NCBI GenBank assembly: GCA_032115775.1
Contig: JAUMBL010000058.1
Coordinates: forward strand, 1-64,000
Reading direction: 5' to 3'
Source of the DNA: M3007 sp032115775
GTDB taxonomy: Bacteria; Bacteroidota; Bacteroidia; Chitinophagales; Saprospiraceae
Length of the DNA: 64,000 nt
The position numbers and the translations under genes were made by a program. The notes beneath the pieces are model-generated. The model worked only from the letters and a program-made list of their open reading frames with translations, was not told where the DNA came from and ran no database searches. Positions 53,691 through 61,524 of the stretch are shown in pieces (position 1 is the first letter of the stretch; each line of letters opens with the position of its first letter).

Positions 53691-55223
53691 ATGCAACCCA
53701 GCGAATTTCTCCGCAAACTCGGCCTCAAAACCAAAAACGCCGGCGCCTGGTCGGGCCTCGAAGCCATCCCCGGCAGCGCCCGCTCGCTGCAAAGCCACAG
53801 CCCGGTGAACGGCACGTACATCGGTTCCGTTTCTATCACCACCCGCGCGCAGTACGACGAAGTAATCGCCCGCGCAGAAACGGCTTTCAAAGCATGGCGG
53901 GAAATTCCGGCACCCAAACGCGGCGAAATCGTGCGGCAATACGGCGAAGTCCTCCGGCAGTACAAAGAACCGCTGGGTCGCCTGGTATCCTATGAAATGG
54001 GCAAAAGCCTGCAGGAAGGCCTGGGCGAAGTGCAGGAAATGATTGATATCTGCGATTTTGCCGTAGGCCTGTCGCGCCAACTCTACGGCCTCACCATGCA
54101 CTCCGAACGACCCGGCCACCGAATGTACGAACAGTGGCATCCGCTGGGCATCGTGGGGATTATCTCCGCATTCAACTTCCCAGTGGCCGTATGGGCCTGG
54201 AATTCGATGATCGCGCTGGTCTGCGGCGACGTGTGCGTGTGGAAACCCTCCGAAAAAACTCCGCTCTGCGGCATCGCCTGCCAAAACCTGTTCCAAAAAG
54301 TCCTCAAAGCCAATAACCTGCCGGAAGGCATCCTGTCGGTAATCAACGGTGATTACCGCGTCGGGGAGTACCTGACCAAAGACGCCCGCGTGCCGCTCGT
54401 CAGCGCCACCGGCAGCGTGCGCATGGGCAAAATTGTGGGCCAAGCCGTGGCCGCCCGCCTGGGTCGCTCCCTGCTGGAACTGGGCGGCAACAACGCCATC
54501 ATTATTACGCCTTCAGCCGATCTGAAAATCGTGCTGACCGGCGCGGTGTTCGGCGCCGTGGGTACGGCCGGACAGCGCTGTACCACTACCCGCCGACTGA
54601 TCGTCCACGAAAGCCAAATCGGCGAAGTGAAAAAAATGCTGGCCAACGCCTACAAACAACTCCGCATCGGCGACCCGCTGGACGCCAACAACCACGTGGG
54701 CCCACTCATTGACCAAAGCGCCGTGCAAGCCTACCTGCACGCCATCGAGGAGGTCAAAAAAGCCGGCGGCACGTTCGTCGTGGAAGGCGGCGTACTCGAA
54801 GGCGCCGGCTACGAAAGCGGCTGCTATGTAAAACCCTGCATCGCCGAGGTGCAAAACCACTGGGCAATCGTACAACACGAAACGTTCGCACCGATTCTGT
54901 ACCTAGTAACGTATAAAACCCTGGACGAAGCCATCGCCCTGCAAAACGGCGTACCCCAAGGCCTCTCCTCCGCCATCATGACCACCAACCTGCGCGAAGC
55001 GGAACGCTTCCTCAGTGCAGCCGGTTCCGACTGTGGCATCGCCAACGTGAATATCGGCACCTCCGGCGCGGAAATCGGCGGCGCGTTCGGCGGCGAAAAA
55101 GAAACCGGCGGCGGCCGCGAATCCGGATCCGACAGCTGGAAGGCCTATATGCGCCGACAAACAAATACGATTAATTACTCGGAATCGGTACCGCTGGCGC
55201 AGGGGATTAAATTCGATTTGTAA
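53691..55223 (+). CDS. Aldehyde dehydrogenase, ALDH7/antiquitin type
   Basis: This 510-residue NAD-dependent enzyme oxidises an aldehyde to an acid. It matches the ALDH7 branch (alpha-aminoadipic semialdehyde/piperideine-6-carboxylate dehydrogenase, lysine breakdown). The NAD-binding block is GIISAFNFPVAVWAWN; SLLELGGNNAIII holds the general-base Glu; GTAGQRCTTTRRL holds the catalytic Cys; and the C-terminal NIGTSGAEIGGAFGGEKETGGGRESGSDSWK is typical of ALDH7. The frame opens at 53619, but ATG 53691 gives the family start MQPSEFLRKLG and follows a promoter box. No other lysine-pathway genes adjoin it. A family 1 hairpin starts 3 nt after the stop. Confidence 0.9.
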   Translation: MQPSEFLRKLGLKTKNAGAWSGLEAIPGSARSLQSHSPVNGTYIGSVSITTRAQYDEVIARAETAFKAWREIPAPKRGEIVRQYGEVLRQYKEPLGRLVSYEMGKSLQEGLGEVQEMIDICDFAVGLSRQLYGLTMHSERPGHRMYEQWHPLGIVGIISAFNFPVAVWAWNSMIALVCGDVCVWKPSEKTPLCGIACQNLFQKVLKANNLPEGILSVINGDYRVGEYLTKDARVPLVSATGSVRMGKIVGQAVAARLGRSLLELGGNNAIIITPSADLKIVLTGAVFGAVGTAGQRCTTTRRLIVHESQIGEVKKMLANAYKQLRIGDPLDANNHVGPLIDQSAVQAYLHAIEEVKKAGGTFVVEGGVLEGAGYESGCYVKPCIAEVQNHWAIVQHETFAPILYLVTYKTLDEAIALQNGVPQGLSSAIMTTNLREAERFLSAAGSDCGIANVNIGTSGAEIGGAFGGEKETGGGRESGSDSWKAYMRRQTNTINYSESVPLAQGIKFDL

Positions 55224-55226
55224 AAA

Positions 55227-55266
55227 GCAACGACTTAGCCGGACGGCAATCCGGCTAAGTCGTTAC
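55227..55266. repeat. Family 1 palindromic element, copy D (short form)
   Basis: GCAACGACTTAGCCGG pairs with CCGGCTAAGTCGTTAC around the 8-nt loop ACGGCAAT. Compared with the other copies, ACTACTT has become ACGACTT and AAGTAGT has become AAGTCGT, so both arms changed together. Runs of A flank both ends (AAAAA left, AAAA right). It may serve as a transcript end for the ALDH gene. Confidence 0.65.
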
Positions 55267-55295
55267 AAAATAATTGCCGCGGCGCAGCAAGGTTT

Positions 55296-55327
55296 TTTGC
55301 TTTTCCTGCTGTTTTTTCTTATTTTTG
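55296..55327 (+). promoter_or_regulatory. Bacteroidota promoter (TTTG -20- TATTTTTG) of the Uma2 gene
   Basis: A TTTG at 55296-55299 and a TATTTTTG at 55320-55327 are spaced by 20 nt, a full consensus match. Transcription would start near 55332, leaving a leader of about 14 nt before ATG 55346. Confidence 0.65.
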
Positions 55328-55345
55328 CAAGCAAATGCCCTCGCC

Positions 55346-55975
55346 ATGCAAATTGACTCCCAAACCCTGTTTGAATACCTGTGCGACGCCCCCGACGCCG
55401 CGCTGATCGTACACCGTATGCAAGACTGGCTCGAGGCAGAAAACCGCCGCCGCATCGAATTCTACAACGAAATCAATGAATCGCTGAAAGCGGAATTCAT
55501 CAACGGAGACATTGTGCTGCACTCCCCGGTAACGAGGGCGCATTCACTGGCTGTCTCCAAGATCAGCCGATGGCTGGGCAATTACGTAGAGGAAAAGCGG
55601 CTGGGAGAAGTGCATATAGAAAAAGCGCTGATCCGCCTCACCCGCAACGATTACGAGCCGGACATCTGCTTTTTCGGCAACGCAAAGGCCAAAGAATTTA
55701 CGGCCGATCAAAAATTATTCCCGCCGCCCGACCTCGTTGTGGAGGTGCTCTCTCCTTCTACCGAAAAAATTGATCGCGGGATCAAGTTCCACGACTACGC
55801 CGCGCACGACATCGCCGAGTACTGGATCGTGGATACCAATGAAAAATTCGTAGAACAATACGTACTCCGAAACGGCCAATACGAACTGGTGATTCGATCC
55901 CGCCAAAACGACCTCCACGCCGATAGTGTAGATGGCTTCGTGCTGCCCGTCCGCCTGCTCTTCGAAGAAATCTGA
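55346..55975 (+). CDS. Uma2 family (DUF820) PD-(D/E)xK nuclease-fold protein
   Basis: The 209-residue protein has the Uma2 core: EFINGDIVLHSPVTRAHSLAVSKISRWLGNYV, then the putative active site YEPDICFF followed by PDLVVEVLSPSTEKIDRGIKFHDYAAHDIAEYWIVD. The acidic residues and Glu before VLSPST form the PD-(D/E)xK-like site. The family is widespread and usually called a putative endonuclease; its role is not established. The frame opens at 55274, but ATG 55346 follows a strong promoter and fits the family. It ends 4 nt before the MBL hydrolase gene. Confidence 0.85.
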   Translation: MQIDSQTLFEYLCDAPDAALIVHRMQDWLEAENRRRIEFYNEINESLKAEFINGDIVLHSPVTRAHSLAVSKISRWLGNYVEEKRLGEVHIEKALIRLTRNDYEPDICFFGNAKAKEFTADQKLFPPPDLVVEVLSPSTEKIDRGIKFHDYAAHDIAEYWIVDTNEKFVEQYVLRNGQYELVIRSRQNDLHADSVDGFVLPVRLLFEEI

Positions 55976-55979
55976 CCGC

Positions 55980-56615
55980 ATGCTGAAATATTTCGAATTC
56001 AATCCTTTCGCGGAAAATACCTGGATCGTTTATGACGACAGTGGCGCATGCGCCATTTTTGACCCCGGATGCTACACGGTGGAAGAATGCCGCGCCCTGC
56101 GCGCGTTTATTGAGGAAAACAGCCTGAAACCGGCGCGGCTGATCCTGACGCATGCCCACCTCGACCACGTATTCGGCGCCCGCTTCGTGCAAGACACCTG
56201 GCAGCTGCCACTGGAAGTCCATCAAAACGAACTGCCCCTGCTGGAGCGTTTTCAGGACGTCTGCCGCATGTACGGCATTCCCGGCGCCCAAACGCCGCCC
56301 GAGCCGGAAATATTCCTAAACCCCGGCGATCTGATCGCTTTCGGCAATACCCGCCTGGAGGCGCTGTACACCCCCGGCCACTCGCCCGGCAGCCTGTCTT
56401 TTTACAACCGCAGCGAAGGGTACGTGCTCGCGGGAGACGTGCTGTTTATGGAAAGCATCGGACGAACCGACCTGCCCGGCGGCGACCATGACACGCTGAT
56501 CGAGCGCATCCGGCGCGAACTCTTCAGCCTGCCCGACGAAACGATCGTGTACCCCGGCCACGGCCCGGCTACCACGATCCGGCACGAAAAGGCGTATAAT
56601 CCGTTTTTGAACTAA
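55980..56615 (+). CDS. MBL-fold metallo-hydrolase, glyoxalase II-like
   Basis: This 211-residue enzyme has the metal-binding motif THAHLDHV at about 57-64, a second His in TPGHSPGSLSF, the bridging Asp in YVLAGDVLF and the last His in YPGHGPATTI. The short form without a C-terminal domain is common and probably acts on thioesters or similar small substrates; the exact substrate is unknown. ATG 55980 is chosen, as the longer frame from 55932 overlaps the upstream gene. Tight spacing to the Uma2 gene suggests one transcript. Confidence 0.9.
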   Translation: MLKYFEFNPFAENTWIVYDDSGACAIFDPGCYTVEECRALRAFIEENSLKPARLILTHAHLDHVFGARFVQDTWQLPLEVHQNELPLLERFQDVCRMYGIPGAQTPPEPEIFLNPGDLIAFGNTRLEALYTPGHSPGSLSFYNRSEGYVLAGDVLFMESIGRTDLPGGDHDTLIERIRRELFSLPDETIVYPGHGPATTIRHEKAYNPFLN

Positions 56616-56695
56616 GCGCGTGTTTGGAATTTGCTCGCTGAGACAAAAATGGCTCTATTTTTGCCTTCGGCCGAAAACGCCAAACATGCTGTAAA

Positions 56696-56862
56696 AGCGA
56701 GGGTGTATCATAAGTCCGTGAAAGCCCCGTTAAGCAAAAAAATATTTTGTTTGATTGCCTGTTTTTTTTATTTTTTCTAAAAAAATCAAAAAAACAGGCA
56801 ATCAAACATTATTTTATTTCGCCGCCGGAGGCGGCGAAATACTTGTGATACACCCTCTCGCT
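56696..56862. repeat. Outer inverted repeat enclosing the second family 2 element
   Basis: AGCGAGGGTGTATCATAAGT (56696-56715) pairs imperfectly with ACTTGTGATACACCCTCTCG and CT (56841-56862). The nearby CTCGCTGTCTGGC at 56857-56869 and GCTCGCTGAGAC at 56633-56644 resemble the interior of family 1 copies A and B. This nested repeat fills most of the gene-free gap 56616-56886. Confidence 0.6.
56749..56841. repeat. Family 2 composite double-hairpin element, copy 2 (inverted)
   Basis: Read on minus, hairpin 1 (56841-56815) has the same 12-bp stem TATTTCGCCGCC/GGCGGCGAAATA with loop TCC, then a 7-nt linker AAATAAT, then hairpin 2 (56807-56749). The AT-rich core of hairpin 2 is nearly that of copy 1, but the outer arm GTTTGATTGCCTG is quite different, and both sides of it still pair. 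It lies between convergent genes, as copy 1 does. Confidence 0.75.
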
Positions 56863-56886
56863 GTCTGGCTCAACCGAAAGCGCGTT

Positions 56887-58941
56887 TCAGCGGATCAGCG
56901 TAATCTCTCCCGACTGCTTTTTGTATTCCCCGCAAACAAGGATCTCCGCAGCATACACGTACACATCCGAGGGCGCGTCCTGATCGGCTATGCGGCCATC
57001 CCAGGGGCTGTTTCCTCGGTACACCTCCTGTCCCCAACGATTAAAAACGGCCAGGGAGCGCAGCTCGACGTTCTTCCCGGGCAGCTGAAAGGAATCGTTG
57101 ACGTTGTCTCCGTTCGGCGTGAACGCATTGGGCAAAAGCACCGAGCAATCAGGCGGCGTGACGTTGACGGTCACGCGGACGGAGTCGGCGCAACCATTGC
57201 TATTAACGACCAGCAATTGATAGGTCGTGGTGCTGTCCGGCGTAGCCGTCGGGTTCGGGCAGTCTGAACAAGACAGACCATCGGCGGGCGTCCAGAAGTA
57301 AGCGCCGATCCCGGCGCCCGTCAGGACGACCGACTGGCCAACCTCGATGGTCGTATCCGTCGGCTGTACGGTAGCCAACGCGGCGGGCAGTAAGTTGATG
57401 GATAGCGTATCGGAGAGGAGGCAGTCGCCCAACACCGCCGTGGCCGTAAGCGTGGCCGAGGTGTCGCCGACAAACTGCGTGGCAGGGGCGGCAGGATCAG
57501 CAACCAGATCGGCAGGCGACCAGCTGAAAACGCCGTTGGTAACAGCCTGAAGCGCAATTTGCGCGCCCGAACAAGCGGTCTGATCCGCGCCGGCATCCAA
57601 TATCAACGGAGAAGCGGAAACAAGCAGGGTGTCAACGCCGATGGCGCAGCCCGGGGCGGTGACCGTAACCGCATACGACCCGGGCGCTGTAATATCAATC
57701 GTATCGGTAACTGCGCCGTTGGACCAGGTATAACCGGCGCCACCAATACCCGTACCGATCCGAATGACCTGATTTTCACAAAGCGTCAGATCCGCACCAA
57801 GATCCACGTTCAGGGTTTCAGAGGCGCCGTCGCGCCGGAAAATGGCGTTGTCGAAATTGGGCAATCCCAAAAAGAAATTGCTGGTATTGAAAATAAACGC
57901 TTTTCTATCCAAAAACGGCGCCCCATTTGGACAACGGATGACCGATAGCGCCACCGGGGCGCTGAAAAAATCCAGTTCAATAAAGTAAATATTCCCGTCA
58001 GCAGCGACCTGCATCTGCCCGATATTCAGCGATAACTGTTCGAACGCGACGCTGGAACCGATGATGTCGGCTGCGGTCAGGTTGAAATAGCCGAGCTGTT
58101 GATTGTTGGATTGATAGAAAAAAAGCCGTTTGCCGTCGGGCGAAAATTCATACGCGCTGATATCGGCGTATTGCAGTCCCGCATTCGTAATCGCGCCCGT
58201 CTGATTATCAAATGGATAAATGCCGTTCGAACTGCAAATCCATTTTCCGTCGGGCGATCCCTTGATGATGCCGGATTCGATGATATTGTACAAGGTCGGA
58301 GCACCCACGCCTGCGGCGGTCACGGGAAATACGCTCATTCCAAGGTTGTCATTGTGGACGATAATCCAGTAATCGCTGCCGTTCTGATGGCGCACGGCGC
58401 ACAGGCCCTCGTAGGAAGGAACCAAGATCATTGGCGTATAATCTACCACGCCGCCCAGACCGCCATTCTGCGCCATGTCTATTTCGAAATAGGAAAGTCC
58501 GCGCCCCTGGGGTTGTCCGGGCACATCGCCGCCGATATAAAATTCGATTTCCTCCATGGTAAAGAGGTAGTACCTGCCCGGGGCGCCGGGTTTGGGGATA
58601 ATAACGGAGGACTGCGCGGCGCTAAAACCGCCGCCCTCGGTGTTCCCCATATCGTACAGCACCTCGTGGTTTCTGTTCCAGATTTTCCCGCTGCTTTGTC
58701 CGCTCAATATCGGATCGCGTCCGCCCCCGTTGGTATAAAAAAGCAGGTTTCCGTCGGCGTCCGCGATTGAAGCGCAGCCCTCGAAGGTGGACATGGCGCT
58801 CGGCGCGGTGATGACCGGCGCGCCGGAATTGAAATCCAGGGCAAAACCTTCCCCAAAATGCCAAATGTTGCCTTCTTTTTGGGCGTTTACTGCGCCGGCG
58901 AACACGGCGATGAGCGCGATTACCGCAAGTTTTTTGTTCAT
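56887..58941 (-). CDS. Secreted protein with T9SS type B (gliding-associated) sorting domain
   Basis: The 684-residue product has a signal peptide (LAVIALIAVFAGAVNAQ). Residues about 22-375 form a propeller-like region with repeated segments (EGNIWHFGEGFALDFNSGAPVI, SPDGKWICSSNGIYPFDNQTGAI, SPDGKRLFFYQSNNQQLGYF). Two or three Ig/PKD-like modules follow (about 385-590). The C-terminal domain PNAFTPNGDNVNDSFQL..VFNRWGQEVYRG to GEITLIR is the type B sorting domain used by the T9SS. No catalytic site is seen. It is probably a surface-attached protein. It ends close to the structured gap at 56.6-56.9 kb and lies just downstream of a similar gene. Confidence 0.85.
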   Translation of the reverse strand: MNKKLAVIALIAVFAGAVNAQKEGNIWHFGEGFALDFNSGAPVITAPSAMSTFEGCASIADADGNLLFYTNGGGRDPILSGQSSGKIWNRNHEVLYDMGNTEGGGFSAAQSSVIIPKPGAPGRYYLFTMEEIEFYIGGDVPGQPQGRGLSYFEIDMAQNGGLGGVVDYTPMILVPSYEGLCAVRHQNGSDYWIIVHNDNLGMSVFPVTAAGVGAPTLYNIIESGIIKGSPDGKWICSSNGIYPFDNQTGAITNAGLQYADISAYEFSPDGKRLFFYQSNNQQLGYFNLTAADIIGSSVAFEQLSLNIGQMQVAADGNIYFIELDFFSAPVALSVIRCPNGAPFLDRKAFIFNTSNFFLGLPNFDNAIFRRDGASETLNVDLGADLTLCENQVIRIGTGIGGAGYTWSNGAVTDTIDITAPGSYAVTVTAPGCAIGVDTLLVSASPLILDAGADQTACSGAQIALQAVTNGVFSWSPADLVADPAAPATQFVGDTSATLTATAVLGDCLLSDTLSINLLPAALATVQPTDTTIEVGQSVVLTGAGIGAYFWTPADGLSCSDCPNPTATPDSTTTYQLLVVNSNGCADSVRVTVNVTPPDCSVLLPNAFTPNGDNVNDSFQLPGKNVELRSLAVFNRWGQEVYRGNSPWDGRIADQDAPSDVYVYAAEILVCGEYKKQSGEITLIR

Positions 58942-58946
58942 ATTTT

Positions 58947-61190
58947 TTAACGAATAAGGGTGATATCGCCTGATTTCCGGACGGGGCCGTCGCAGGTATT
59001 CATTTCAAGTTGATAGACGTAAACGCCCGGCTGCGCCTGCTCGCCCGCGATGGATCCGTCCCAGTACGCCGTCGCGTCCTGCGTCTCGAACACAAGATCG
59101 CCCCATCGCGAATAAATACGCAGCAAAAATCCATCCGGAAGGATATCAGATCCGTACACCCGGAATAGATCGTTATCCAATCCGATTGCGTTTCCGGGCG
59201 CAAAGATATTCGGCACGTAATAAGGACACGGTTTTTTTATTTCCACTGTCACGGTGTCGGTGTCGGCGCATCCGAAGGCATCGAAACCGGTGACGGTATA
59301 GGAGACGGTCTCCTCATTCAGTGCAATCGGATCGGGACAATCGGTACAGCTTAGGCCGGTCGCGGGCTGCCACAACCAAGCCGCCGCGCCCGATGCGCGC
59401 AAGTACGCGGGCGCGCCTTGTGGAACCAAGGTGTCGGGCGATGCGGTCACCACAGGCGCCGAACGCACGGTCACCGCAACCGAAGCCGTATCTGAACAGG
59501 CGCCGATGGACACAATCACCGAAAAAACGGCCGACGAATCCGGCGCCGCTACCAACCCGGCATCGTCGGATAAAACCAGTCCGCCGGCATCCCGCCATGA
59601 AAACGCCGTTCCGCCGGCGGCCAGCAAAAACGCTTCGCCGCCGCTGCAGACGGTGGTATCCGGCGAAACGACAATATCGGGGATCGCCCCCCTCGAACTG
59701 ATTACAACGGTATCGCGCAGCACGCCGCATTCGCTGTTGATCGTCAGTGCATAGGTTCCGGGGGCGCTGACCGCAATACCGGGCGTAGTCTCTCCCGTAC
59801 TCCAGAGATAGGCGCCGGGAATCGCGAATACCGGTTGCAAGGCCAGTACTTCGCCGATGCAGAAGGAGGTATCGGCAGGCAGGATGTTTGTTTCTTCAAA
59901 ACTTTGGCAAGTGATTTCTTCCGTCAGCGGCATATCCGCCACGCTGACGATTATATTTTGCCTGGTCGTAGTCTGTGTTGCGCTGAGGGCATAATCCACG
60001 GCCAAAGGCAGGTCGTCCGGCGGCAAAATAGCCAGTTGGCCGGCTTTCCGGCAGCAGGAGAACTTAGGACTCGCCTTGCCGACAACGCCCCGCCGGGCTG
60101 TTCCATCTATGCTCGCATCGGTAAATCCGCAGAAAATCATCTCCCCGTCGCGGAAGAGCGCATCCGTTCCAAAATCCTGATCGTCAGACCCAAAAGTAAT
60201 ATGATCAATCAGATCGCCGTTTTTTGTCAACCTCGCAATCACAAAATCCACGTCCGTGGGCGGAAAAATAATTGATCTGGACACCGCCGCCAGTGCCAGG
60301 GTATCATTTCCCATCACGCCGATACCAATCACAAACATATCCTGCCCATTGGAAATACGCGTCTGCCCGAGTACCGCGCCGGCGCCGTTGAGGCGGATCA
60401 GAACGGTTTCGAAGGAAACGCCGACATATCGGATCGTCGCCATTGTGATCTCGTCATTTCCCGAAACCGTCGCGTCCAGCAGATCTTGGGCCTCCAGCGC
60501 ATGCGCGTACTCCTTCGCCCAAAGGATGTCGCCATCCTGATTGCAACGGGCAACAAGCACGCCACTGTTCGTCGTATCGTACACATCGCCCAGGATAAAA
60601 AAATCGCCGGACGGCATCGGAACGATTTTCCGGAACGTCAGAAATTCATTTGTATCGTACATTTTTTCCCACAGCAACTGTCCGGTATCCGAAAAACGGG
60701 CCAGCATGACCCTTTGAATGATGCTATTGGACTGTCGGCTCATGCCCACTGCAACCACGCTTCCGTCCGACAGTTTTGCGGCGTCAAACCAGTCGTCCTG
60801 ATCATCGGGCGTTCCCCAGACAATCTCGCTCCGGAAGTTTCCGTTTGCATCGAGTTGCAGCACCGAGGCGTCGAAGTACTGGGTAAAGCCGGTATTGTTG
60901 TTGAAAACGAGCAAGTCGCCGTTGTCGAGCGCAATAACGGCTCGGATATCCCGGCTATACTCCGGTTTTTTATTCCACAGCAGATTGCCGGTACTGTCAA
61001 ACCGGGAAACAAAGGACGATAGTTGGGAGCCGCTGCGTAACATACCGCCGGCAATCCAACCCTTATCCGGGTACTCCTCCAGGGCTAAATACGTCATCAA
61101 GGTGTCACCGTAAGAGAAAACCTTGGTGAATGACTGTGCATGCAGCAGGTTTTGGAAGAAAATCAGGCATAAAACGACGAGATACTTCAT
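58947..61190 (-). CDS. Secreted protein with T9SS type B sorting domain
   Basis: The 747-residue product has a signal peptide (YLVVLCLIFFQNLLHAQ). Residues about 20-390 are delta-60-like repeats that count as propeller blades (GGMLRSGSQLSSFVSRFDSTGNLLWNKK, VAVGMSRQSN, LARFSDTGQLLWEKMYD). Ig-like modules with the phrases ADTSFCIGEVLALQP and SPDTTVCSGGEAFLL follow. The end YVPNIFAPGNAIGLDNDLFRVYG..IYSRWGDLVFET to SGDITLIR is a type B sorting domain. ATG 61190 is used because the longer frame to 61277 precedes the signal peptide. It is 5 nt upstream of the next minus-strand gene, which has the same plan, so they form an operon. Confidence 0.85.
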   Translation of the reverse strand: MKYLVVLCLIFFQNLLHAQSFTKVFSYGDTLMTYLALEEYPDKGWIAGGMLRSGSQLSSFVSRFDSTGNLLWNKKPEYSRDIRAVIALDNGDLLVFNNNTGFTQYFDASVLQLDANGNFRSEIVWGTPDDQDDWFDAAKLSDGSVVAVGMSRQSNSIIQRVMLARFSDTGQLLWEKMYDTNEFLTFRKIVPMPSGDFFILGDVYDTTNSGVLVARCNQDGDILWAKEYAHALEAQDLLDATVSGNDEITMATIRYVGVSFETVLIRLNGAGAVLGQTRISNGQDMFVIGIGVMGNDTLALAAVSRSIIFPPTDVDFVIARLTKNGDLIDHITFGSDDQDFGTDALFRDGEMIFCGFTDASIDGTARRGVVGKASPKFSCCRKAGQLAILPPDDLPLAVDYALSATQTTTRQNIIVSVADMPLTEEITCQSFEETNILPADTSFCIGEVLALQPVFAIPGAYLWSTGETTPGIAVSAPGTYALTINSECGVLRDTVVISSRGAIPDIVVSPDTTVCSGGEAFLLAAGGTAFSWRDAGGLVLSDDAGLVAAPDSSAVFSVIVSIGACSDTASVAVTVRSAPVVTASPDTLVPQGAPAYLRASGAAAWLWQPATGLSCTDCPDPIALNEETVSYTVTGFDAFGCADTDTVTVEIKKPCPYYVPNIFAPGNAIGLDNDLFRVYGSDILPDGFLLRIYSRWGDLVFETQDATAYWDGSIAGEQAQPGVYVYQLEMNTCDGPVRKSGDITLIR

Positions 61191-61390
61191 AAATGCGGGC
61201 AAAATAAAGCGCGTGTATTGTATGAACCAGCCTCCTCCAAAAGGACGCGTTTTGTCCAACGCGCGACCGGCTTGCAAAATGAACTACAAACAGCACGCTT
61301 TTGTTGAGCGCAGGCGCCCTGCCGGCCGCGTTACCGGCTCGAAAATCCTGCTATTGCCAGAACGCGACATTCCGGCGTCTAAGAAAAAAA

Positions 61391-61501
61391 GTAACTACGT
61401 AATCGGATCGCGAGCCGGCTACGTAGTGCCGCGTCCAGCAAATAGCCTATGAATTGGGCCGCCATATTCATGCGCTATTCGCCGGACGCGGCACTAGTTA
61501 C
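61391..61501. repeat. Family 1 element, copy E, composite form with A7 flanks
   Basis: The element starts GTAACTAC and ends GTTAC (...ACTAGTTAC). Inside are a hairpin ACTACGTA/TACGTAGT and a longer one with AGTGCCGCGTCC paired to GGACGCGGCACT. It is flanked by seven A residues on each side (61384-61390 and 61502-61508), which fits a target duplication but could be chance. It fills much of the divergent gap 61191-61524. Confidence 0.6.
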
Positions 61502-61524
61502 AAAAAAACACCTACTTTCGTGCC

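Noticed and set aside
12141..56841. Repeats as a CRISPR array
   Set aside because: Copies are isolated, far apart and without regular spacers; no cas gene is present.
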